Below are positions 53,420-64,000 of a DNA stretch of 64,000 nt, in pieces. The stretch spans positions 682,001 through 746,000 of the forward strand of contig CAVXLG010000003.1 in NCBI GenBank assembly GCA_963762615.1, given 5' to 3'. This DNA is from PALSA-505 sp963762615 (GTDB lineage: Bacteria; Actinomycetota; Actinomycetes; Streptosporangiales; Streptosporangiaceae). Under the pieces are notes generated by a model, which made no database searches, had not been told where the DNA came from, and worked only from the letters and a program-made list of their open reading frames with translations. The first letter of the stretch is position 1, and the number at the start of each line of letters is the position of its first letter. The position numbers and the translations under genes were made by a program.

Positions 53420-54364
53420 TTACCCGGCGGGGGGCGGTTGCTGGCCAGTGGGGCACAGCCCGCCGGTGCCGAGATCGGCCACGAACACCTTCTGCAGCAT
53501 GTGCCAGTCCTCCGGGTGCCTGGCGATCCCATCCTCGAGCACCCTCGCCAGCTGCTGGGTCATGACGGCGATCTTCTCCTGCCCGGTCCCCGTCCCGGGC
53601 ACGGGAATCTCCTGGTGAATGTGCGCGCCCCAGTTCCGTCCCTCATACCAGAGCGTCACCGGCATCAGCGCGGCCCCGGTCTGTTCGGCGAGCGCGGCCG
53701 GGCCGCCCATGATCCTGGCGGGCTCGCCGAAGAACTCGACCTCGATTCCGCTCCCGGTCAGGTCCCGTTCGCACAGCAGGCAGACCAGGCCGCCGGCCCG
53801 CAGCCGCTGCGCCAGGACCCCGAACCTGCCCGCGCCACCCGAGTGCGGCAGCACCTCCATGCCCAGCCTCTCCCGGAACGTCACGAACCGGTCATACAGC
53901 TGTGCCGGGCGCAACCGCTCCGCCACTGTCGTGACCTTTCCGGCGCCGCGGAGCACGATCCAGGCGCCCGCGTGCTCCCAGTTGCCCATGTGCGGCAGCG
54001 CGAAGATCACCCCGCGGCCCGCCGCCAGGTGCCGGAACGCGGTCTGCTCCTCGCCAGCGGCCCGCATCCGGCCCAGGATCTCCGCCGGCGGGATCACCGG
54101 CAGCCGGAACGCCTCCAGCCAGTACCGCAGGTAGGAACGCATCCCGTCCCGCGAAAGCCGCCGCAGATCCGAAACGGATGGATCGGGGCCGATCACCCGC
54201 GCCAGGTTCGCCTCCAGCTGCCTGACGCGCGGCCCCTGCCGCCGCCACAGCTGGTCGGCGATCTGCCGGAACATCCACTCCGCCCACCGCCGGGGCATCC
54301 GGCACACCACGGCCCAGCCGAGCAGGTACAGCCACGCGGTCACCCGTTCACGCACCGTGGACAC
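53420..54364 (-). CDS. patA: Phosphatidylinositol mannoside acyltransferase (PatA-like)
   Basis: 314 residues from a GTG at 54364 (VSTVRERVTAWLYLLGWAVV), chosen because family members begin with this RERLT segment; an in-frame ATG at 54397 is possible. Acyltransferase motifs: FALPHMGNWEHAGAW (catalytic His), LLCERDLTGSGIEVEFFGEP, GGPAALAEQTGAALMPVTLW. A lysophospholipid-acyltransferase-fold membrane-surface enzyme that acylates PIM mannose in actinobacteria. The usual neighbours (pgsA, pimA) are not here. Confidence 0.9.
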   Translation of the reverse strand: MSTVRERVTAWLYLLGWAVVCRMPRRWAEWMFRQIADQLWRRQGPRVRQLEANLARVIGPDPSVSDLRRLSRDGMRSYLRYWLEAFRLPVIPPAEILGRMRAAGEEQTAFRHLAAGRGVIFALPHMGNWEHAGAWIVLRGAGKVTTVAERLRPAQLYDRFVTFRERLGMEVLPHSGGAGRFGVLAQRLRAGGLVCLLCERDLTGSGIEVEFFGEPARIMGGPAALAEQTGAALMPVTLWYEGRNWGAHIHQEIPVPGTGTGQEKIAVMTQQLARVLEDGIARHPEDWHMLQKVFVADLGTGGLCPTGQQPPPAG

Positions 54365-54879
54365 CTCATCAGCGGACGTGCTGCCCGCGAAGGGCATTAT
54401 CCGCGCATGGCCGCCTGGCCGCGACCCGGGGCGCTGCTCCACCAGCGTCCGCCGTCCCTGGCCCGGTACAGCCTGCTCCCGCCCGGTGCAGGCATCGCAC
54501 CCGAGCGGACCGCAGCGCAGAAGACGCCGTCATGCCGCAACAGAGCGTGCCCAGCCAGGGCCGATGCTGCCGGGCAGCAGGCAACCTGGCCAGCACGGCC
54601 TCAGCCTGGCCGCGGTCGTTCATTGCCCCGGGCGTCCTGCCACGCGCCGAATAGCCCGGCGACCGGCTGGCACCGGTTCGCCGGGTCCGGGCGGGCCGCC
54701 GTCCGGGCAACCGGGAAGAGCGCGCCGCCGGCGCCACAGGTTCCGGTCCTGCCCGCCGCGCTGGCCGCGGCTCAGCAATACGAAGGCGGCGCGGCCCAGG
54801 GTCAAGACGGCGGAGCGCTCATCGATCGTCGCGTCCTAGACGAACTCCCCAGGTGCCGTGGCCCACGGCGACCGGTGCC
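54365..54879. other. Intergenic, no gene recognised
   Basis: About 515 bases upstream of patA. No supported gene. Confidence 0.4.
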
Positions 54880-55113
54880 CTACAGGCGAACGACCGTGCA
54901 GGTCAACGTCCGCGTCACGCCGTCGAGGGCCCGGACCCGGGTGGCCACCAGCTTGCCCAGCTCGTCGACGTCCCGTGCCTGCGCCCGCGCGATGACATCG
55001 TAGGGTCCGGCCACGGTCGCCGTCTGCGAGACGCCCGGCAAGTCCCGGAGCGCCGCAGCCACCATGGCCGCCTTGCCTGCTTCGGCCTGGATCAGGATAT
55101 ACGCGGCGATCAC
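54880..55113 (-). CDS. Stand-alone Lrp/AsnC ligand-binding domain protein
   Basis: 77 residues: MIAAYILIQAEAGKAAMVAA, then PGVSQTATVAGPYDVIARAQ, then RDVDELGKLVATRVRALDGV, then TRTLTCTVVRL. This is the RAM (AsnC_trans_reg) alpha/beta sandwich without the DNA-binding helix-turn-helix. Such proteins form oligomers that bind amino acids or co-assemble with full Lrp proteins. GTG start. No partner visible nearby. Confidence 0.88.
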   Translation of the reverse strand: MIAAYILIQAEAGKAAMVAAALRDLPGVSQTATVAGPYDVIARAQARDVDELGKLVATRVRALDGVTRTLTCTVVRL

Positions 55114-56012
55114 GTGGCACCCACCAACCTTCTGCGACTATTCAACCGCCTTTGCGGTCATGGGTCATCCCGGGTCACGCAGGCCGAGGCTGCTGGCATG
55201 GACGCGCGTGCGGCCGCTGCCGGATCAGCTCTCGCCGGGCCCGATGCCCGCGCCGGGCGAGAGGCCCGGTGCCCGGCGCCGTCACCCCGACTGCCCGGGG
55301 AGCCTGCCGGCCGGCAAAGCCAGCCGGATCCCATCGTGGCCTCGGGCAGCGCGGCACTCACACCCGTCGCCGCGCCTGGGCTCACCTCGCCCGCCCCGGG
55401 TACCGCGGGTGAGCTGCGGATCGATGCCTCGAGTGGCGCTGCACGCTGCGGCCTTCGCGGTCTCGGCTGTGGTGGCGCGGAGCGGCAGCCGGACACACCC
55501 GGCATCCCCTGCTGCACCGGGATCCAGGGCTCGCGCCCGCGGCCGATGCGGGTCACCGGGGGAGCTGGTCACGGGCTGAGGTGGCTGGGTCCACGGACCG
55601 GGCCGGGTTCGCGCCGGTGACTACGACGGTTCCATTCAAGCCGTCCTAACCACGCCGGCCCGGGTGTTTCCCTGCAGCCGCTCTCGCTCCTCGGCCGAGG
55701 AGGAGTTGATCTCGCCGCCGAGCACGCACGGCCGCCTGCCCGCTGAAAGCCAGCCATGGCCGCGGCCGTCACTCGGACCCGGGCTTGCCCGGCGACGCCG
55801 GGCACGATCCGCGGTGACTATGCGTTGGAATTGTGTGCGATGTCTGCATGCCCCCCGGCTCACCCGAGTCAGGCGAGCGGCAATTCAAGATCTTCTTCCT
55901 TGAGCTCGTTTACCCTTTCGCGCCGGTCGATGACTGGCACGTGCGCCGGGGCCGCACCCGGTATCCGCATTCAACGTCATCAGCAGGTAGTTCGTTAGAA
56001 GGCTCGTTTCTC
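55114..56012. other. Long intergenic region with a dispersed repeat
   Basis: About 900 bases without a supported gene. At roughly 55,240-55,360 a GC-rich segment including GCCAGCCGGATCCCATCG recurs imperfectly at about 60,630-60,745, upstream of the sigma factor. The mreB promoter must lie here; AGAAGG at about 55,997 is its Shine-Dalgarno sequence. Confidence 0.45.
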
Positions 56013-57044
56013 ATGGGGAACATGCTGGCGTTCCTCGGCCGTGACATGGCGGTCGACCTCGGTACCGCGAACACCCTGGTGTACGTACGCGGCCGGGGGA
56101 TCGCGCTGAACGAACCGTCGGTGGTGGCACTCAACACGAATACCGGCAAGATCGTTGCGGTCGGCGACCAAGCGAAAAAGATGATCGGCCGGACGCCGGG
56201 GAACATCGTGGCGGTCCGGCCGCTGAAGGACGGCGTCATCGCCGACTTCGACGTCACTGAGCGGATGCTGCGGTACTTCATCCAGAAGGTCCACCGCCGC
56301 CGGCACCTGGCCAAGCCGCGGCTGGTGGTGGCTGTGCCCAGCGGGATCACCGGCGTGGAGCAAAGCGCGGTGAAGGAAGCCGGGCACCAGGCGGGTGCCC
56401 GCCGCGTTTACATCATCGAAGAGCCGATGGCGGCCGCGATCGGCGCCGGGCTGCCGGTGTACGAGCCGACCGGCAACATGGTGGTGGACGTGGGCGGCGG
56501 GACCACCGAGGTGGCGGTGATCTCGCTCGGCGGCATGGTGACCTCCCAGTCCATCCGGGTCGGCGGCGACGAAATGGACCAGGCGATCATCGCCTTCGCC
56601 AAGAAGAAGTACTCGCTCATGCTAGGCGAACGGACCGCCGAGGAGATCAAGATGGCGGTCGGGTCGGCCTACCCGTCACCAGATGAACCGCACGCCGAGA
56701 TCCGCGGCCGCGACCTGGTCAGCGGCTTGCCGAAGACCATCGACATCTCCGCGGAGGAGGTTCGGCACGCGATCGCCGAACCCGTCAGCACCGTCGTGGA
56801 CATCGTCAAGACCACGCTCGACAAGTGCCCGCCCGAGCTTGCCGGCGACATCATGGACCGCGGCATCGTGCTCACCGGCGGTGGTGCGCTGCTGCGCGGC
56901 CTCGGCGAGCGGATGCGCGAAGAGACAGGGATGCCGATCCAGCTGGCCGACAATCCGCTGGAGTCGGTCGTGCTCGGCACGGGCAAATGCGTTGAGGACT
57001 TCGACACCCTCCAGCAGGTGCTGGTACCGGACAGGCGCCGATAA
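56013..57044 (+). CDS. mreB: Rod-shape-determining actin homologue MreB
   Basis: 343 residues from the ATG at 56013, normal MreB length; the upstream in-frame extension to 55833 is not conserved. Actin-fold motifs: MAVDLGTANTLVYVRGRGIA (phosphate 1), NMVVDVGGGTTEVAVISLGG (phosphate 2) and GIVLTGGGALLRGLGERM (adenosine), plus the connect residues in VAVPSGITGVEQSAV. It forms ATP-dependent filaments under the membrane to guide wall or spore-wall synthesis. mreC and mreD do not follow, so it is a solitary copy. Confidence 0.96.
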   Translation: MGNMLAFLGRDMAVDLGTANTLVYVRGRGIALNEPSVVALNTNTGKIVAVGDQAKKMIGRTPGNIVAVRPLKDGVIADFDVTERMLRYFIQKVHRRRHLAKPRLVVAVPSGITGVEQSAVKEAGHQAGARRVYIIEEPMAAAIGAGLPVYEPTGNMVVDVGGGTTEVAVISLGGMVTSQSIRVGGDEMDQAIIAFAKKKYSLMLGERTAEEIKMAVGSAYPSPDEPHAEIRGRDLVSGLPKTIDISAEEVRHAIAEPVSTVVDIVKTTLDKCPPELAGDIMDRGIVLTGGGALLRGLGERMREETGMPIQLADNPLESVVLGTGKCVEDFDTLQQVLVPDRRR

Positions 57045-57054
57045 CGGTCGAGAG

Positions 57055-57071
57055 AGGGGCCCTGCGCCCCT
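57055..57071 (+). terminator. Hairpin after mreB
   Basis: AGGGGC / GCCCCT stem with a 5-nt loop, 10 bases after the stop; no T-tract. Confidence 0.55.
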
Positions 57072-57428
57072 GGTAATGGGCCGCCTGCCCGGCGCCCCCG
57101 GCCGCCCAGGTGCGCTCCGGCCACTGCGCCGCCCACCTCAGCAGCCGTTCATCAGCTGGTAACCGAACGTGATCGAGCCTCCGAGGGCAAGCGCGCGGAA
57201 CCGCCTGATTGGAAAATCGAGGTAGGCGTTGCGGCTTGGTCGTAGCGTTCGGAGGTCCGAGGGGCTGGCTCCCGAACCGCCTGCCGGCCGTTCACGGTCT
57301 GGCTTGATAACGAGGTGCCAGCCTGCCGGGTCTCGCCGTGGCGTGGCTCGTAAGAGGCGCGACGCTGATCCGGAATCAGGCATGCCCGCCACGGTCCTTC
57401 CCCCAGATGATGACGAAGGAGCGGGCTG
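57072..57428. other. Intergenic between mreB and IS110 transposase
   Basis: About 360 bases. Presumably includes the left end of the IS110 element, but no inverted repeat is visible. AAGGAGCGGGCTG lies before the transposase start. Confidence 0.4.
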
Positions 57429-58650
57429 ATGGCAGCAGTAATGATCGGTGTCGATCCGCACAAGGCCTCGCACCCGGCGGTGGCGATCGGCGCGGCCGGG
57501 GAACCGCTGGGCCAGCTGCGCGTGCGCGCCTCGGCGGCCCAGGCCGGGCGGCTCGTGGCATGGGCCGCATCCTGGCCCGAGCGGACCTGGGCAGTCGAGG
57601 GCGCCGGCGGCCTGGGTTACCTGCTGGACTGGCAGCTGGTGGCCGCGGGCGAGCTCGTGCTCGATGTGCAGCCCAAGCTGGGCGCCCGGGTGCGGCTGCT
57701 GGCGACCGGGGCGAGTAACAAGAACGACCCCAACGACGCCCGCTCCGTCGCGATCGCGGCGCTGCGCTCAGCCACCCCGCGGCAGGTGGCAGCCGAGAAC
57801 CACGCGGCCGTGCTCAAGCTGTGGTCCAAGCGCCACCGTGACCTGGGCCGGACCCGGACGCAGGTCGCCTGCCGGCTCCACGCGGTGCTCTGCGAGCTGG
57901 TCCCCGGCGGCATCTCCAAGGAGATCACCGCAGCTAAGGCCGCACATGTCCTGGAGTCGATCAAGCCGTCAGGTGCCGTTGCGCTGGCCCGCTGCGAGCT
58001 CGCCGCCGCGTTCCTCGGCGACCTGCGCCGCATCGATGCCCAGATGCGCGACACCAAGAAGCGTCTCGCGGTGACGGTCAGGGCTTCGGGCACCACGCTC
58101 ACCGAGATCTTCGGCGTCGGGCCGGTCATCGCCGCCACCATGATCGGCTACGTAGCCGACGCTTCCCGCTTCCCCGGCCGGGACCGGTTCGCCGCCTGCA
58201 ACGGCACCGCGCCCATCGAGGTGTCGTCGCGGGAACCGGAAGATCCACCGGCTGTCGCGGCGCGGGAACCGGCGCCTCAACCACGCCGTCCACATGGCCG
58301 CGGTCACCCAGATCCGCTACCGCCACAGCGACGGCCGCACCTACTACGACCGCAAGCCCGCCGAGGGCAAGACCCCCGAAGAAGCGCTCCGCTGCCTCAA
58401 GCGGCGCGTCAGCGACGCCATCTACGCCCGCCTGCAGGCCGACGCGCGGAGGGCCGCCGCATGTGCCAGGACAAGGGGCCCGGGAGGGCAACCGGGGAAC
58501 GACTCTGTCGCCAGCGCGGCCGGCTCACACCCCGAAAACCAGCTCTTCGGCCAAGCCACTCCCGAGCCCGGCACCACCCTACGACCCCCGGCCCGACCCG
58601 CACGCACCCGCCCGGCACCAGCCCCGAAGAAAAACCGGCAAGGCCCTTGA
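57429..58650 (+). pseudogene. IS110-family transposase with single frameshift
   Basis: The ATG at 57429 follows AAGGAG. DEDD residues are in MIGVDPHKASHPAVAI, AVEGAGGLGYLL and SNKNDPNDARSVAIAAL. The Transposase_20 domain follows (GVGPVIAATMIGYVADASRF, then AACNGTAPIEVSS). At about 58,225 an extra base throws the frame; one frame over it continues GNRKIHRLSRRGNRRLNHAV, then HMAAVTQIRYRHSDGRTYYD, to the end at 58650. Otherwise intact. It may be a true frameshift or a run-length error. Confidence 0.87.
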
Positions 58651-58792
58651 CACAAAGAGGCTTCGTTATGCGCGGATTTCGGCTCGAGGCCGATCATGAT
58701 GCTGGCCGTCCAGTTCCGGGCGTTCTGTGCGCCCGTGAGCCGGGCGGGCGGGGTCGCTGGTTACCTCTGGGGGTTGACGGCGGTTGGCCGGG

Positions 58793-60169
58793 TCAGTCGA
58801 GGTAGTCCCGGAGGAGGTTGGATCGGGACGGGTGCCGCAGCTTCGACATGGTCTTGGACTCGATCTGCCGGATGCGCTCCCGGGTGACCCCGTAGACCTT
58901 GCCGATCTCGTCGAGGGTCTTGGGCTGCCCGTCGGTCAGCCCGAACCGCATGGACACCACGCCGGCCTCGCGATCGGACAGGGTGTCGAGCACCGAGTGC
59001 AGCTGCTCCTGCAGCAGCGTGAAGCTGACCGCCTCACCGGGCTGGATGGCCTCGGAATCCTGGATCAGGTCGCCGAACTCGCTGTCGCCGTCCTCGCCGA
59101 GCGGGGTGTGCAAGGAGATCGGCTCCCGGCCGTACTTCTGCACCTCGATGACCTTCTCCGGAGTCATGTCCAGCTCGGCCGCGAGCTCCCCGGGGGTGGG
59201 CTCGCGGCCCAGGTCCTGCAGCATCTGCCGCTGCACCCGGGCCAGCGTGCTGAGGACCTCGACCATGTGCACCGGAATCCGGATGGTCCTGGCCTGGTCA
59301 GCCATCGCTCGGGTGATGGCCTGCCGGATCCACCAGGTGGCATAGGTGGAGAACTTGTAGCCCTTGGTGTAGTCGAACTTCTCCACGCCACGGATCAGGC
59401 CGAGGGTGCCTTCCTGGATCAGATCCAGGAACAGCATCCCCCGGCCGGTGTACCGCTTGGCCAGCGAGACCACCAGCCGCAGGTTGGCCTCCACCAGGTG
59501 GTTCTTGGCCCGCCTGCCGTCCTCGGCGACCTGCTCAAGGTCGATGCGCTGGCCGGGACGCAGCACCCCGCTGCCTTCGGCGAGCTTTTCCTCGGCGAAC
59601 AGCCCGGCCTCGATCCGCTTGGCCAGCTCGACCTCCTGCCCGGCGCTGAGCAGCGGCACCTTGCCGATCTGCCTGAGGTAGTCCTTGACCGGGTCGGCGG
59701 TAGCCCCGGCGGCTGCCACCCGCGCGGCGGGCAGGTCCTCGTCGTCATCGCCGACAATGAACGGCTCGTCCTGGCTCTCCTGGCCCGCCGCCTGCGGCGG
59801 GCGGCCAGCGGCAGCCGCGACGCCGCCCTGGCCGGTGCCTGGCTGCTGCCCGCCGGGCGCCTCCTGCGCGGCGCCGGGCTCATCTTGGGCAGAGCCTGAG
59901 CTCGCCCTTTCGATCCGGGCGGCGGGCAGCGGCCCGCCGGTCTCAACAGCGTCGCCGTCCCGGCCGGGGCCGGCCGGGTCATTCAAGCCCATGGCAGCGC
60001 CGATACCACCGCCGGCGGCTGCGGCGAGCTGTGGCTCATCTGCCAGCCCGGGGGCAGCTGCACCCGGCCCGGCTTCGGCGCAGCGACCAGCTAGCTGGCG
60101 GGAGCGGACGGCCCGCGCACGGCTGGCCGATGCCGTCCCGGAGCCTGCAGCGCCTGCCACCGCGATCAC
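58793..60169 (-). CDS. Primary-type RNA polymerase sigma factor (SigA/HrdB group)
   Basis: 458 residues. The first ~155 are an Ala/Gly/Pro-rich low-complexity region in place of a recognisable region 1.1. Region 1.2 is at 159-194 (DPVKDYLRQIGKVPLLSAGQ). Region 2 is at 226-300 (NLRLVVSLAKRYTGRGMLFL, YKFSTYATWWIRQAITRAMA), region 3 follows (REPTPGELAAELDMTPEKVI), and region 4 HTH is near 420-450 (LDEIGKVYGVTRERIRQIES). The usual GNLGLIRAVEKFD reads GTLGLIRGVEKFD. It directs RNA polymerase to -35/-10 promoters. These substitutions suggest a secondary HrdA/HrdD-like paralogue or a divergent primary factor; I cannot decide. Confidence 0.92.
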   Translation of the reverse strand: MIAVAGAAGSGTASASRARAVRSRQLAGRCAEAGPGAAAPGLADEPQLAAAAGGGIGAAMGLNDPAGPGRDGDAVETGGPLPAARIERASSGSAQDEPGAAQEAPGGQQPGTGQGGVAAAAGRPPQAAGQESQDEPFIVGDDDEDLPAARVAAAGATADPVKDYLRQIGKVPLLSAGQEVELAKRIEAGLFAEEKLAEGSGVLRPGQRIDLEQVAEDGRRAKNHLVEANLRLVVSLAKRYTGRGMLFLDLIQEGTLGLIRGVEKFDYTKGYKFSTYATWWIRQAITRAMADQARTIRIPVHMVEVLSTLARVQRQMLQDLGREPTPGELAAELDMTPEKVIEVQKYGREPISLHTPLGEDGDSEFGDLIQDSEAIQPGEAVSFTLLQEQLHSVLDTLSDREAGVVSMRFGLTDGQPKTLDEIGKVYGVTRERIRQIESKTMSKLRHPSRSNLLRDYLD

Positions 60170-61357
60170 CTCTTCGATCGCCGGACCGCAGCACGCCGAG
60201 CCTGGCTCGACGGCTGGCTGGCCGGGCTGGCTGGCGACACGGGCATCCTCTCCCGAATATGCGGGGCGACAAGGCGGGACATACTGCTGAAATCGGCGCT
60301 GTCAGCCAGGTGCCGGAAGACACGATGACAGGAAAAATCAGGGCGGCTGCCTCGTCCTCCCCCCACACTAGGCGCAGTCAGCGACGGCCCGGACGCCGCC
60401 GGGGCGCCAGGTCATCCAGATAGCTGCCGGATTTGCCCGCACCCGCCGCAACCCCTTGAGCTCCCCCCGGTTTCCCAGACCGATGTGCCCCGGGGGTTTC
60501 CTGGAGCCGGGTTGCCGGATTCTGGTCACGCCACGGGCGGGATTCTGGCTGGCCCGAAGCTCGTATCCGATCCGGAGTGAACATGCCCGGGATGAGGGAC
60601 AGCCGCGCCGGTTGTCACCGCGACCGATCCCGGCGTACCGGGCGCGGGGGCCGGTGCCCGGCGTCCTCGCCGCGGCCGCCCAAGGGCCTGCCCGCGGGCA
60701 CGGCCAGCCGGATCCCATCGCGGCGCCGGGCAGGCTGGCCGTCACGCCGGCCGCGCGGGCAGCCGCACCGCTGACAACCGCGCAGGATCACCACGACGGT
60801 CGCGCTGCGCCCGTGGTCACTGTCCGGCGCCGGAAGAACCCTGGACGGCAGATCACAACCGTGACCGGATCCCGGGTCGGGGTCGGGCGCGCGCCCGGGC
60901 ACTCCGCGAGCACTGCGGGCGGGACGGGTCGCCCCCGGCGGGCAGCTCATCCGGGGAGACCGCGATCCGCCCAGCATCCTCAATCGGCCGAATCTGCATG
61001 CCCGATGGTGATCATCCAGGAGTACGAGGGCTCGCGCTAACCCGGCTCCGGGCCCGCGCGGGCGGGCAAATGCGGGCGGGCCATTCAGGCGCGCTGCCGC
61101 GCGCGGCCTGCCGCCGTGACCGTCAGCAGCGCAGTCAGCCCGAGGCTCAGTCAGCTGGCTGGCGGCGCATCGCATCCCCGCGGCGCGCCACCGGCTGATC
61201 TGCACGCTGTACGCCGCGCACGCGTTCGCTGGCCGCCGCGCGTTCGCTCCCGGCGTAGCTGGGAACACTGCCCTCATGCCCCGCGCGGGCTAGCCTGCGG
61301 AAGGGACGAGCAAGACTTCAGTTGCCTCCCCGGATCGCTCGGTGAGGGAGCGACGAG
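60170..61357. other. Long intergenic region upstream of clpC and the sigma gene
   Basis: About 1.2 kb between divergent genes with no supported gene. It carries the dispersed GC-rich repeat copy at about 60,630-60,745 (see 55,240). GAGGGAGCGACGAG immediately precedes the clpC ATG. Promoters for both flanking genes should lie here. Confidence 0.45.
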
Positions 61358-63883
<2,526 letters not shown>

Positions 63884-63902
63884 CCAACGGCGAGTAGCAC
63901 CA

Positions 63903-63932
63903 CCCGGTAGCGGTTAAGCAGCCGCTCCCGGG
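63903..63932 (+). terminator. Hairpin after clpC
   Basis: CCCGG-t-AGCGG and CCGCT-c-CCGGG form two 5-bp helices around one mismatch with an 8-nt loop, 20 bases after the stop; no T-tract. The remaining 68 bases to the window end show nothing further. Confidence 0.6.
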
Positions 63933-64000
63933 GCATTCTGCGGTCGCTGACACGACTTCGGCCGGAGCTCGTCGTCGATGCCGGCCTGCTTCACCCTGCG

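Noticed and set aside
53411..55003. 530-codon frame opposite patA
   Set aside because: Arg/Pro/His-rich mirror; the minus-strand frame has clear acyltransferase motifs.

Overview
The window is high-GC DNA from an actinobacterium. The support is a phosphatidylinositol-mannoside acyltransferase (PatA), an HrdB/SigA-type sigma factor, a ClpC-type ATPase, an SARP/BTAD regulator, frequent GTG starts and many GTGA/ATGA gene overlaps. The genus cannot be fixed from the sequence. The region is largely accessory: insertion-sequence (IS) debris, tRNA 3'-end fragments and broken genes are interleaved with intact small operons.

Layout. 1-3.6 kb: the C-terminal part of a giant RHS/YD-repeat protein. 3.9-4.7 kb: remnants of IS3, IS30 and IS1380 elements. 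4.9-7.7 kb: a TetR regulator divergent from an SDR - DUF1330 - SDR operon. 7.74-13.66 kb: a three-level nested element. An IS1380 copy is split by an IS4 element (32-bp terminal inverted repeats, 10-bp target duplication), and the IS4 transposase is itself split by a 2,560-nt group II intron. The predicted splice restores the IS4 Y-R-E-K catalytic signature in frame. 13.9-16.8 kb: a DUF5615-type toxin-antitoxin pair, an ABM-type protein, a frameshifted DUF4405 membrane protein and small membrane proteins. 17-26 kb: an integration hot spot with 3' fragments of tRNA-Tyr, tRNA-Arg (twice, as a 43-bp direct repeat) and tRNA-Val. It also holds a degraded tyrosine integrase, a ClpC-N-like protein without ATPase, two IS110 relics, a Kelch-type secreted protein and a P-loop kinase. 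26.4-28.4 kb: an SRPBCC - ArsR - SRPBCC - two conserved small proteins operon behind a double palindromic operator.

28.6-37.2 kb: an 1,121-residue fusion of an SARP regulator, a membrane segment, a beta-propeller and a family-5 solute-binding protein. It is divergent from two secreted cysteine-paired repeat proteins, both frameshifted. 38.1-41 kb: a translationally coupled two-gene split PEP-synthase-like phosphotransferase, with a cyclic-nucleotide-binding domain fused to the ATP-grasp subunit. 41.3-45.3 kb: a flavin/F420 split-barrel protein, an acyl-CoA ligase and a cyclase-family hydrolase. 45.4-53 kb: a second tRNA-Val fragment with a strong terminator, then truncated genes (DUF899, RidA, DUF72, DUF1918), a tyrosine recombinase, a protein built on a 33-bp tandem repeat, a pentapeptide-repeat membrane protein and an rve-type IS. 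53.4-64 kb: more core-like genes (patA, a lone AsnC-type ligand domain, mreB, an HrdB-like sigma factor, clpC), but with an inserted frameshifted IS110 and an amber codon in clpC just after the first Walker A.

Many single-base frameshifts lie in short G/C runs. They could be real decay or assembly errors, and raw reads are needed to tell them apart.
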